Source: DAISKN01 sp963716925 (GTDB lineage Bacteria > Acidobacteriota > Vicinamibacteria > Marinacidobacterales > SMYC01). Taken from it: a DNA stretch of 64,000 bases. The stretch covers positions 1,054,001 through 1,118,000 of the forward strand of contig CAVQUX010000006.1 in assembly GCA_963716925.1 (NCBI GenBank), given 5' to 3'. The position numbers were made by a program, and so were the translations under genes. This document shows, in pieces, positions 51,587-64,000 of this stretch (its first letter is position 1; every line of letters begins with the position of its first letter). The notes below the pieces were generated by a model, which was not told where the DNA came from, did no database searches, and was given only the letters and a program-made list of their open reading frames with translations.

Positions 51587-52810
51587 ATGGTGAACGTCGT
51601 TTTCGTCGCGCCCTTCTTCCTCGACACCACGCTACGGTTCGTCGACGCCGCCGCGAGCCTTCCGGGCGTGAGACTCGGGCTCGTCAGTCAGGATCCGGAG
51701 GAGAAGCTCCCGAAAGACCTCCGCTCGAAGCTCGCCGGCCACTACCGGGTCGAGGACGGCGTCGCCGTCGATTCCCTGCGGCCGGCGCTCCACGCGATGG
51801 GGAGAGCGTTCGGGTCGGTCGATCGAATTCTCGGGACCCTCGAGCAGCTCCAGGTTCCCCTCGGCGCGCTCCGCGACGAGCTTCGCGTGCCGGGACTCGG
51901 CGCCGAGGCGGCCCTGAACTTTCGCGACAAGGCGCGCATGAAGACCGTCCTCGAAAAGGCGGGGCTTCCCTGCGCCCGCCACCGCCTCGCCACTCACCCC
52001 GAGGACGCTTTCGCGTTCGCCCACGAGGTCGGCTATCCGCTGATCCTGAAGCCTCCCGCGGGCGCCGGGGCCCGGGCCACCTACCGGTGCGACGACGAGA
52101 AGGCGTTGGGCGAGTGCGTTACCTCCATGAGGCCCTCCCGGGAGCAGCCGGTCCTCCTCGAGGAGTTCATGACCGGGGAAGAGCATTCCTTCGACAGCGT
52201 GGTCCTCGGCGGCAGGATCGTCTGGTACTCGGCGAACGACTACTACCCCTCCCCCATCGAGGTGCTGCGGCATCCGTGGATCCAGTGGTGCGTGGTCTCC
52301 CCGCGGGAAGTCGACCATCCCCGATACGCGCGCATTCGCGAGGCCGCGGGGCCCGCGCTCTCGGCGCTCGGGCTCGAGAACGGCTTGAGCCACATGGAGT
52401 GGTTCCTTCGACCCGACGGCCGGATCGCGATTTCGGAAGTGGGCGCCCGCCCGCCCGGCGCGCAGTTCACGACCCTCATCTCCTACGCTCACGACTTCGA
52501 TCTCTACCGGGAGTGGGCGAAGCTCATGGTGCACGATCGATTCGAGCCGCCGCCTCGCCGCTTCGCCGTCGGGGCCGCCTATCTGCGCGGTCAGGGTCCG
52601 GGAGATCGAGTCAAAGCCATTCACGGGATCGCCGAGGCACAGCGGGAGGTTGGCGACCTCGTGGTCGAGGCGAAGCTGCCTCAGGGGGGCCAGTCCCCCT
52701 CGGGAACTTACGAGGGCGAGGGATACGTCATCCTCCGCCATCCCGAGACCGAGGTCGTGGAGCGCGCGCTCAAGCGGCTGGTGGAGAGAATCTACGTGGA
52801 GCTCGCTTAA
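51587..52810 (+). CDS. Stand-alone ATP-grasp ligase B
   Basis: 407 residues. The open frame extends far upstream as an antisense shadow, but the protein begins at MVNVVFVAPFFLDTTLRFVD, aligned with the other two ligases. Seen: LNFRDKARMKTVLEKAGLPC, GYPLILKPPAGAGARATYRC, VLLEEFMTGEEHSFDSVV, and LSHMEWFLRPDGRIAISEVGARPPG. Compared with ligase A the N-terminal domain differs most, so a different acceptor or donor is likely. Ligase C follows after 2 bp. No carrier-protein or substrate gene is adjacent. Confidence 0.88.
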   Translation: MVNVVFVAPFFLDTTLRFVDAAASLPGVRLGLVSQDPEEKLPKDLRSKLAGHYRVEDGVAVDSLRPALHAMGRAFGSVDRILGTLEQLQVPLGALRDELRVPGLGAEAALNFRDKARMKTVLEKAGLPCARHRLATHPEDAFAFAHEVGYPLILKPPAGAGARATYRCDDEKALGECVTSMRPSREQPVLLEEFMTGEEHSFDSVVLGGRIVWYSANDYYPSPIEVLRHPWIQWCVVSPREVDHPRYARIREAAGPALSALGLENGLSHMEWFLRPDGRIAISEVGARPPGAQFTTLISYAHDFDLYREWAKLMVHDRFEPPPRRFAVGAAYLRGQGPGDRVKAIHGIAEAQREVGDLVVEAKLPQGGQSPSGTYEGEGYVILRHPETEVVERALKRLVERIYVELA

Positions 52811-52812
52811 TC

Positions 52813-54039
52813 ATGAACGTCCTCATGTTCAGCCCAGGATTTCCCGGGGAGATGCCGTATTTCACGCGCGGGCTCAAACGGGTGGGGGCCTCGGTCATCG
52901 GGCTCGGAGACCAGCCGCAGAATGCCCTTCCCGAAGTCGCTCGCGAGAGCCTCGCCGCCTACGTGCAGATCCCGTCGTTCACCGATGAGGGTGCGATCTT
53001 CCGGGAAGTCGAGGCCATCCATCGCCGGGTGAAGCTCGACCGAATCGAGTGTCTGTGGGAGCCCTTCATGGTGCTCGCGGCGCAGCTCCGAGAGCATCTC
53101 GGGGTTCCGGGGATGAGCGTCCGGAAGACCGTCCCCTTCCGCGACAAGGAGATCATGAAGCAGGTGCTCGATCGCGCCGGCATCCGCACCCCGCGCCACG
53201 CGAGCGTCACCTCGGTCGCCGGCTGCCGCGAGGCCGCGGCGAGCATCGGGTTTCCTTCGATTCCCATCGTGGTGAAGCCGATCGCCGGAGCGGGCTCGGC
53301 GGATACCTATCGGGTGGACACGATCGAGGATCTCGAACGCGTGCTCCCCGCGCTTCGCCACGTGCCCGAGGTGAGCGTCGAAGAGTTCATCGAGGGGGAG
53401 GACTACACTTACGACACGATCTGCGTCGACGGGAAGATCCAGCATTTCAGCATCTCGTTCTACCGCCCGCGCGCCCTCGAGTCCCGGAGCCACGAGTGGA
53501 TCAGTCCTCAAACGGTCGTGGTGCGGGATGTCGAGGCTCCGCACCTGCGGGCGGGACGCGAGATGGGAGAGGCGGTTCTGAAAGCCCTCGAGTTCGAGAC
53601 CGGCTATACCCACATGGAGTGGTTCCTGAAGCCGGATGGAGAAGTGGTCTTCGGCGAGATCGCGGCGCGTCCCCCGGGCGCGCACCTCGTCGATCTCATC
53701 AACTTCGCGAGCGACGTCGATACTTTCACCGGCTGGGCCGAGGCGGTCTGCCACGGGAAGTTCACGCAGAAAGTCGAGCGCAAGTACAACGCCGCCTGGA
53801 TCTACAAGCGCGCATCGGGACAGGGGCACATCCAGCGCATCGAGGGACTCGCGCCGCTCATGGCGGAGCTCTCGGAGCACGTCATGGTGCTCGACCTCCT
53901 CCCCCTGGGCGCCCCGCGCCGCAACTGGAAACAGACCCTGGTCTCCGACGGAATGATCATCGTGCGCCACCCTGACCTTCAGAAGACGCTCGAGATCGCC
54001 GACCGCTTCGGAACCGAGCTCAGAATGTACGCTGGGTGA
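52813..54039 (+). CDS. Stand-alone ATP-grasp ligase C
   Basis: 408 residues, start ATG 52813 two bases after the stop of ligase B. Seen: VLMFSPGFPGEMPYFTRGLKRVGASVIGLG, VPFRDKEIMKQVLDRAGI, PIVVKPIAGAGSADTYRV, VSVEEFIEGEDYTYDTIC, YTHMEWFLKPDGEVVFGEIAARPPG. The DxxxxHMEWFxxPDG...EIxxRPPG block is shared with A and B and includes the magnesium-binding Glu and the Arg that holds the acyl phosphate. The N-terminal domain looks closer to ligase A than B. The next gene begins at GTGA, overlapping this stop. Confidence 0.88.
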   Translation: MNVLMFSPGFPGEMPYFTRGLKRVGASVIGLGDQPQNALPEVARESLAAYVQIPSFTDEGAIFREVEAIHRRVKLDRIECLWEPFMVLAAQLREHLGVPGMSVRKTVPFRDKEIMKQVLDRAGIRTPRHASVTSVAGCREAAASIGFPSIPIVVKPIAGAGSADTYRVDTIEDLERVLPALRHVPEVSVEEFIEGEDYTYDTICVDGKIQHFSISFYRPRALESRSHEWISPQTVVVRDVEAPHLRAGREMGEAVLKALEFETGYTHMEWFLKPDGEVVFGEIAARPPGAHLVDLINFASDVDTFTGWAEAVCHGKFTQKVERKYNAAWIYKRASGQGHIQRIEGLAPLMAELSEHVMVLDLLPLGAPRRNWKQTLVSDGMIIVRHPDLQKTLEIADRFGTELRMYAG

Positions 54040-55496
54040 CGTACCACAGGAAGCGCGTTCGGCTCGCCGTCACCGTCGCGATCGTCGGTGTCGCCCTGCC
54101 GATTCTCACCTGGGGATGGGCGAAGACCATCGACGAGCGGCTGGTCTTCGAGGAGTTCCCCGACCCGATTCTCCTCGCTTTCAACGCCGTCGCCTTCGCC
54201 GCTCTCGCTCTCGGGGCGCTCTTCCTCCCGCGCGCCGCCGCGCTGGGAGGGCTCCTCGGGCTCTTCGCGATTTCGGTGCACCTCCACATGGGCTACTGGC
54301 AGTCCCATTCGTCGACCACGGCGCTCCTGTTCCTCTTCTATCTACCCTGGACTTTCTTCGCCACCGCCGCAGGCGCCGCTCTCGGCTATGCCTGCGGGAA
54401 GTTGCTCGAGCGGGCGCCCCTCGCCGGCCGGGGAGTGGTGGCGATTCTGCTGCTCGTCTACGCGGCGCGGAACATCGATTGGGCGAACTACGGCCGCTTC
54501 AATCTCCCGGCCGAGATCGGCGTTGTCGAAAGCGGCGGCCCGGGAGGGGCGCCGGAGAAGGCCGTGTTCTTCACGACGAAGGAGCGCCTCGGAGCCCTCA
54601 CGTCGATCGAGCGCAGAACCTGCGGAAGCGATGCGGAAGCGACGCTCACTCTCACCGGACGCGGAGGCGCGGCATTCGTCACGGAGGCCGGCGAGCTTCG
54701 CGGTTTCGTCAGTTTCAAAGAGGTCGCGGGTTTCGACGTTTTCCCGGTGGACGTCGAGGGTGACGGTATCTGCGAGTTCGCGGACCGCGCGGGAGGCTGG
54801 CATCCGGTGGGGCTCATCGACCCCGCCGGGAGCTACGTCTTCCGATACGGAAAGAACATGACGTCGCGCCGGCCGGAGAAGCTCGTCGAGATCGAGTACT
54901 CTCCCCAGGACTTCATCCCCTTCGACCTCGGTGCCGATGGCAAACTCGAATTTCTCGTGCCGCTCCTGATTGTCGGCCGCGACGAGACCCACGTCCTCGA
55001 CGCCACGGGAGCGAGGACGCGCACCCTCTCGGAGAACCTGGAGGGAAGCCGCGCTCTCGAGGGCAAGCTCTACAGCCCCTCGCGCGGAGAGCTCGTGGTG
55101 AGAGACAGCGCGCTCTCGGTCGTGGGGAAGCTGCCCCTCGGCTCCGGAGCGCCATGGTGGGCCTTCGTACGGTGGCCCGACCCCTCCGGCGCCTGGCATC
55201 TCGCGATCCTCGATGACGACAACCTTCACGTTCTGAGCCTCGAGGACGGCACCGAGAAAGCTTCAGTTCCCGGAGTCGCGGGAGGCGCCTTCGCCTTCCT
55301 CGGGGAGCGCATCGCCGTCGCCCACGCCGAGAATCGCCGACAGTTCCTGCGGGTGATCGACCTCGAAGGCGGAAAGCTCTACGAGGAAGTTCTCGAGCCC
55401 GGAGGCGGGCTCTTCGCCTCGAGCGACGACAGTTTTCTGATCTCCGAATGCATCCGGGACCAGTGCCCCACGGTCTGGCGCTACCGGCTTCGCTAA
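54036..55496 (+). CDS. Membrane protein with propeller-like extracytoplasmic domain
   Basis: 486 residues, unknown. Residues about 8-160 have four or five hydrophobic helices (AVTVAIVGVALPILTWGWA, PILLAFNAVAFAALALGALF, ALLFLFYLPWTFFATAAGAAL, GVVAILLLVYAARN). The remaining 320 residues are beta-rich with repeated short motifs such as FDVFPVDVEGDGICEFADRAGG, FDLGADGKLEFLVPLLIV, LSLEDGTEKASV, like the FG-GAP/VCBS-type or seven-bladed propeller repeats. The translation is coupled to ligase C (GTGA). It could secrete, sense or bind the cluster's product. No family name is supported. Confidence 0.6.
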   Translation: MTYHRKRVRLAVTVAIVGVALPILTWGWAKTIDERLVFEEFPDPILLAFNAVAFAALALGALFLPRAAALGGLLGLFAISVHLHMGYWQSHSSTTALLFLFYLPWTFFATAAGAALGYACGKLLERAPLAGRGVVAILLLVYAARNIDWANYGRFNLPAEIGVVESGGPGGAPEKAVFFTTKERLGALTSIERRTCGSDAEATLTLTGRGGAAFVTEAGELRGFVSFKEVAGFDVFPVDVEGDGICEFADRAGGWHPVGLIDPAGSYVFRYGKNMTSRRPEKLVEIEYSPQDFIPFDLGADGKLEFLVPLLIVGRDETHVLDATGARTRTLSENLEGSRALEGKLYSPSRGELVVRDSALSVVGKLPLGSGAPWWAFVRWPDPSGAWHLAILDDDNLHVLSLEDGTEKASVPGVAGGAFAFLGERIAVAHAENRRQFLRVIDLEGGKLYEEVLEPGGGLFASSDDSFLISECIRDQCPTVWRYRLR

Positions 55497-55540
55497 TCAC
55501 CGGCGCCAGCCTTAGACTGGTACCTATATTTGGATGCAGG

Positions 55541-55825
55541 ATGAAGTACTCCGAAGCCATCGAGCCGGTTACGACGTTGAAGACGAAGAGCGCGGAGCTC
55601 ATCCGCCGGGCGAGAGACACAGGCCAGCCGATCGTGATTACTCAGAACGGGAAGGCGACGGCAGTGCTCCAGGATGTCGAAAGTTTTGAAAGGCAGAGAA
55701 AGGCGCTCCTACTCCTCCGGTATCTGACCCAGGCCGAGGACGAAATCCGGAACGGCAAAGGCGTCCCGCACGCGAAAGCAGTGAAGCACTTCGAGAGGAA
55801 GCTGAAAGAGCTTCGGCGTGGATGA
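55541..55825 (+). CDS. Phd/YefM-type antitoxin
   Basis: 94 residues. N-terminal DNA-binding domain of the Phd/YefM family: YSEAIEPVTTLKTKSAELIRRARDTGQPIVITQNGKATAVLQDVESFER, in which the VITQNGKAxAVL strand is diagnostic. The C-terminal helix (LLLLRYLTQAEDEIRNGKGVPHAKAVKHFERKL) would bind the toxin. As in such pairs it is expected to repress its own promoter; a TATATT is 16 nt before the ATG. The toxin start (GTG 55818) lies inside its last codons. Confidence 0.88.
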   Translation: MKYSEAIEPVTTLKTKSAELIRRARDTGQPIVITQNGKATAVLQDVESFERQRKALLLLRYLTQAEDEIRNGKGVPHAKAVKHFERKLKELRRG

Positions 55826-56161
55826 GGACTTCGACGTTCTTTGGTCGCCCAGCGCGATTCGAGATCTAGACGATATCGTCGACTACCTCGCCGCCACTCG
55901 CGGAGCCGACGCCGCCGAGCGAATCTATTCAACGGGTTTCCAGACCGTCCCGAGGACCAAATCGCGCTCGAGTAGTTCCTGAGTTGAAGGATGCGGGGAC
56001 CCGAGACTACCGCGAGCTGATTCTTGCGCCGTATCGTATTCCCTTTCGGATTGCCGGCGAGGTCGTGGCAGTCCTCGGCGTCTTCGACGGCCGTCGCGGG
56101 CTCAGCGAGCTGCTTCTCAAGAGAGCGCTCGATCTTCCTGCCGTTCGAATAAACACGAACG

Positions 56162-57777
<1,616 letters not shown>

Positions 57778-57818
57778 GATTTCTCCTCACACGCTGAATC
57801 TGCACGAGGTTCGTGGAT

Positions 57819-61537
<3,719 letters not shown>

Positions 61538-61652
61538 GCACACGTCCTTGCATTGCCGCTACCAAGTCGGGGGGAGCGGCAAGTCTAACACGGCATTGCG
61601 AAAACCGTGCCCGAAAAACGACCTGGATGATTAAGATTGGAACGAGGTCGAT

Positions 61653-62189
61653 ATGGAGAAATACGTCGCGCTTCTCCGGGGAATCAATCTCGGAGGCAAG
61701 AACAGGATCCCGATGAAGGACCTCGCCGCGATGTTCACGGCTGCCGGGTGCGGGTCGGTCTCGACCTACATCCAGAGCGGAAACGTCGTGTTCGAGGCGG
61801 CGGCGCCGCTCACTCGCCGCATTCCCTCGCTCATCGAGAGCGCCATCTCGGAGAGCTTCGGATACAGAGTGCCGGTCGTGGTACGCGCCGGTGCGGAGCT
61901 AATCAAAATCGCGCGCGGAAATCCGTTCCTGCGCGCCGGCGCGGACCCGGGAACTCTCCACGTCGCTTTTCTGGCCGACGCGCCCGCGGCACCGAGGCTC
62001 AAAACGCTGGACCCGGGCCGCTCCGCGCCTGACGCGTACGCGGTGCGGGGCCGCGAGATCTATCTCCATTGTCCGAACGGCTTCGCGCGCACCGGGCTCA
62101 CGAACGCCTATTTCGACTCGAAGCTCGGCACCACGAGCACGGTGCGCAACTGGAAGACGGTCGAGGCGCTTCTCGAGCTCACGAGCTGA
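61653..62189 (+). CDS. DUF1697 protein
   Basis: 178 residues, cytosolic, of the DUF1697 family: opening YVALLRGINLGGKNRIPMKDL, then VSTYIQSGNVVF, FGYRVPVVVRAGAEL, and YFDSKLGTTSTVRNWKTVEAL near the end, all diagnostic. The function is unknown. Start ATG 61653 follows a GAGGT stretch. The gene is monocistronic, divergent from the activase gene over about 110 bp. Confidence 0.92.
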   Translation: MEKYVALLRGINLGGKNRIPMKDLAAMFTAAGCGSVSTYIQSGNVVFEAAAPLTRRIPSLIESAISESFGYRVPVVVRAGAELIKIARGNPFLRAGADPGTLHVAFLADAPAAPRLKTLDPGRSAPDAYAVRGREIYLHCPNGFARTGLTNAYFDSKLGTTSTVRNWKTVEALLELTS

Positions 62190-62244
62190 TGCCGATTTCC
62201 GCGAGATATGCGATAGTATTTTTTGCGGGAGAAAAGAGGGCTTC

Positions 62245-62715
62245 GTGGTCAGAAGCTGCCCGATTCTACCCTGGCTGTTCCTACTCGCCGCTCTCGTTGG
62301 GTCGGCGGCCTGCGAGCCGGCGCCCAAGGCCTATGCCCTGGTGACCCTGAAACATGACGAGACCCGGATCCAGATGGTCGCGATCATGGAGATCCCTGGC
62401 GAGAACCAGTGCGACACGGCGTTCCAGCAGTTCATGACCGGCTTCACCGGCGAAGAGGGGTCGCAAGGATGGCGCCAGACGGAAACCTCCTGCCAGCCGA
62501 TTCTCGAGCCCCTCTACCAGAACGTCATGAACCGAGGGACGTTCCACGCCACCTATATGGCGTTCAGTCCGAGGAACGACTGGGACTACGAGGGGCGCGT
62601 CGTCCTCTATGGTATCCCCTCGTCGCAGGCCCAGGAGGTCTGCCAACAGATCGCGAAGGAAATGGGGGAGAAGCTGGAGGTCGAGGTCGAGTGCGTCCAG
62701 GGAACGGTCGGCTAG
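62245..62715 (+). CDS. Putative lipoprotein of unknown function
   Basis: 156 residues, start GTG 62245 behind GGGAGAAAAGAGGGC. A signal with lipobox (FLLAALVGSAAC) is followed by EPAPKAYALVTLKHDETRIQMVAIMEIPGE and a small alpha/beta domain with three further cysteines (QCDTAF, TSCQPI, VECVQG) that might form a disulfide. No family recognised. It lies between DUF1697 and the convergent M48 gene with 9 bp to the latter's stop. Confidence 0.7.
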   Translation: MVRSCPILPWLFLLAALVGSAACEPAPKAYALVTLKHDETRIQMVAIMEIPGENQCDTAFQQFMTGFTGEEGSQGWRQTETSCQPILEPLYQNVMNRGTFHATYMAFSPRNDWDYEGRVVLYGIPSSQAQEVCQQIAKEMGEKLEVEVECVQGTVG

Positions 62716-62724
62716 CTCCCGACC

Positions 62725-63921
62725 TCACTTCTTTCCGGACGACAACCCCAGAGACACGATCTCGTCCTCCCCTTGCATCGCCTCCGACTGCGCGTGGAGC
62801 TCCTGCTGCCGGGCGAGGAACGCCTGGACGCGCGCGCTCACCTGCCGGGTGATGAGCTCCTGCATCCGATTCCGATCGGGGAACAAGCTCCAGGCGTCGC
62901 GTTCGTCCATGGGGGACGCGGCAACCCCGGTCATCTTCTCCACCCACGCGATTCGTTGGACCGCGGCGGGGTGGCTGTCGTAGGGGGAAGCGGGCGTCGA
63001 GAGCGCTTCCTGGTAGGCCTCCTCGATGCATTGAGCCGGCGGCTTCTCAATCTGCTCGTCCTGCGGCGTCCATTGGAGCGGCACCTTCAGATCGTAGAGG
63101 TTCCGCAGGGGCCGGGATTCGCGGACCGCCTGAGATATCTCGCGCTGGGTCAGGAAATCGAACTCGACGGCGCGGCGAACCGCATGTCTCAATCCCGAGG
63201 AGAATGCCTCCTTACCATAAGCGAGAACCGCCCAGCGGTCGGCCAGGACTTCCTGGAGCCGGGAAGCCCCCTGCGAGATCCGGAGATAGAGTCGATAGAA
63301 CGCGTTGAGGAACAACCAGGCGGGGTTGTACCAGACCGCGGCGCCGCCCGACGCCAGTATCCCGGCGCTGGTCAAGATCGAGCGCCTCACCTGCAGAGCG
63401 AGGCCGCCTCCCGCCGTGTCGCGGTTCGAAAGGTGGCCGTACTCGTGCGCCAGAATCCCCTTGAGTTGACCGAGCTTCATTTCCGAAAGCACTCCCAGCC
63501 CGAGAACGAGACAGCGCTCGCCTCGGTGCCGCAGGTGATCGAGAGTCGAGCCGCGCTCGAAGACGGCGACGGTGGCGTCGGGCACGAGGAATACCGAGTC
63601 CACCATCGGGGTGCCGAGCTTGGAGGCCACCTCTCGAAGGAGCGAGAAGACTTCGGGCGCGTCCTTTTCCTCGAGCCGATCTCCTGGGTCGGATCTCTCG
63701 CCGCGCGCGAGCAGGCCCTTCAGCATCGCCCAGAGCGTGACCACCAGAAGGATGACGGCGAAGAGCACCAGCTTCACGGGAATGTAGCCGAGCGTAATCA
63801 CGGCGTAGAGGAGGCCGCCGGCAGCGCCGAGCACGAGGAGAAACACGAACGGCATCGACAGGTAGAAGTAGAGCGAGGCGACCGACAGAACGAGGCCGTA
63901 GACCCGCCGCATCAACTTCAT
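62725..63921 (-). CDS. M48-family membrane metalloprotease (HtpX/Ste24-like)
   Basis: 398 residues. Two or three N-terminal helices (VYGLVLSVASLYFYLSMPFVFLLVLG, ITLGYIPVKLVLFAVILLVVTLWAML), then a zinc-protease domain with ILAHEYGHLSNRD (HExxH), and EVLADRWAVLAYG giving the third ligand region. A helical C-terminal tail (RMQELITRQVSARVQAFLARQQELHAQSEAM) is extra. Membrane protein quality control is the likely role. I placed the start at ATG 63921, but the frame is open to the window edge (AALSRRTLSAIEAQSAEATGLPSGG precedes), and there is no ribosome site, so the true start may lie outside. Confidence 0.8.
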   Translation of the reverse strand: MKLMRRVYGLVLSVASLYFYLSMPFVFLLVLGAAGGLLYAVITLGYIPVKLVLFAVILLVVTLWAMLKGLLARGERSDPGDRLEEKDAPEVFSLLREVASKLGTPMVDSVFLVPDATVAVFERGSTLDHLRHRGERCLVLGLGVLSEMKLGQLKGILAHEYGHLSNRDTAGGGLALQVRRSILTSAGILASGGAAVWYNPAWLFLNAFYRLYLRISQGASRLQEVLADRWAVLAYGKEAFSSGLRHAVRRAVEFDFLTQREISQAVRESRPLRNLYDLKVPLQWTPQDEQIEKPPAQCIEEAYQEALSTPASPYDSHPAAVQRIAWVEKMTGVAASPMDERDAWSLFPDRNRMQELITRQVSARVQAFLARQQELHAQSEAMQGEDEIVSLGLSSGKK

Positions 63922-64000
63922 CCCGCCGCTCGGGAGCCCGGTCGCTTCCGCCGATTGCGCTTCGATCGCGCTCAGCGTCCGCCTCGAGAGTGCGGCCCCG

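Overview
The window is GC-rich, gene-dense bacterial chromosome that most likely comes from an Acidobacteriota genome. Two large MacB/FtsX-type 'duplicated orphan permeases' (18231-20654 and 29667-32276, the second with a PadR regulator) and a VWFA protein of the acidobacterial type (32285-33304) are the main taxonomic markers. A PEP-CTERM protein, many exported hydrolases and quinoproteins, and fused SelD fit this. I found no rRNA, tRNA, CRISPR array, integrase or intact insertion sequence.

Layout. 1-8.9 kb: 5' part of a polyphosphate:AMP phosphotransferase gene and a META lipoprotein; a ParB-like/histidine-kinase-like fusion; an exported amidohydrolase; an amino-acid permease; a phosphopantetheinyl transferase facing a PptH-like phosphoesterase; a Tat-exported M24 peptidase; a pyrophosphatase. 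8.9-16 kb: an M28 peptidase, a coupled M20 peptidase-MFS transporter pair flanked by an intact YkgJ gene and a broken copy of its 3' end, and a soluble sugar dehydrogenase. 15.8-22.2 kb: SelD fused to an NADH-dehydrogenase-like domain, a permease, a small exported protein and an SDR. 22.3-27.6 kb: an overlapping arginine operon (unknown BioD-like P-loop protein, argC, argD, argF', argB) behind twin TATGCATA palindromes. 27.7-38.1 kb: an AAA/DUF4143 ATPase with a repeat-studded promoter, PadR-permease, OmpA-VWFA, a PQQ dehydrogenase and a PEP-CTERM protein. 38.4-44.9 kb: a subtilase with a separate propeptide-like small protein, D-cysteine desulfhydrase, thioesterase, a Tat-exported SelA-like PLP protein, RfbB and OsmC.

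44.9-55.5 kb is the best candidate for an undescribed system: a divergent, largely overlapping gene set of glycogen/starch synthase, three paralogous stand-alone ATP-grasp ligases, an S51/GATase-like hydrolase, two enterochelin-esterase-like alpha/beta hydrolases, and two membrane-anchored proteins of unknown function. It has the logic of a synthesis-and-hydrolysis cluster for an unknown amide- or ester-containing, possibly glycan-linked product. A Phd/ParE-type toxin-antitoxin pair (toxin frameshifted) follows.

56.2-61.5 kb carries a 2-hydroxyacyl-CoA dehydratase-type pair (tandem BadF activase, then an HgdB-like subunit) on the minus strand. From about 56.40 to 61.28 kb the sequence is full of single extra bases that repeatedly break otherwise conserved protein. 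The boundaries lie inside the genes, so unpolished sequence is likelier than gene decay. Four isolated frameshifts elsewhere (about 5868, 15332, 48468, 55925) are also one-base excesses. The window closes with a DUF1697 protein, a lipoprotein and an M48 metalloprotease.

Many genes overlap as GTGA, ATGA or TGATG, and several start codons sit 4-12 nt after a TANAAT-like box without a Shine-Dalgarno sequence, so leaderless transcripts look common.
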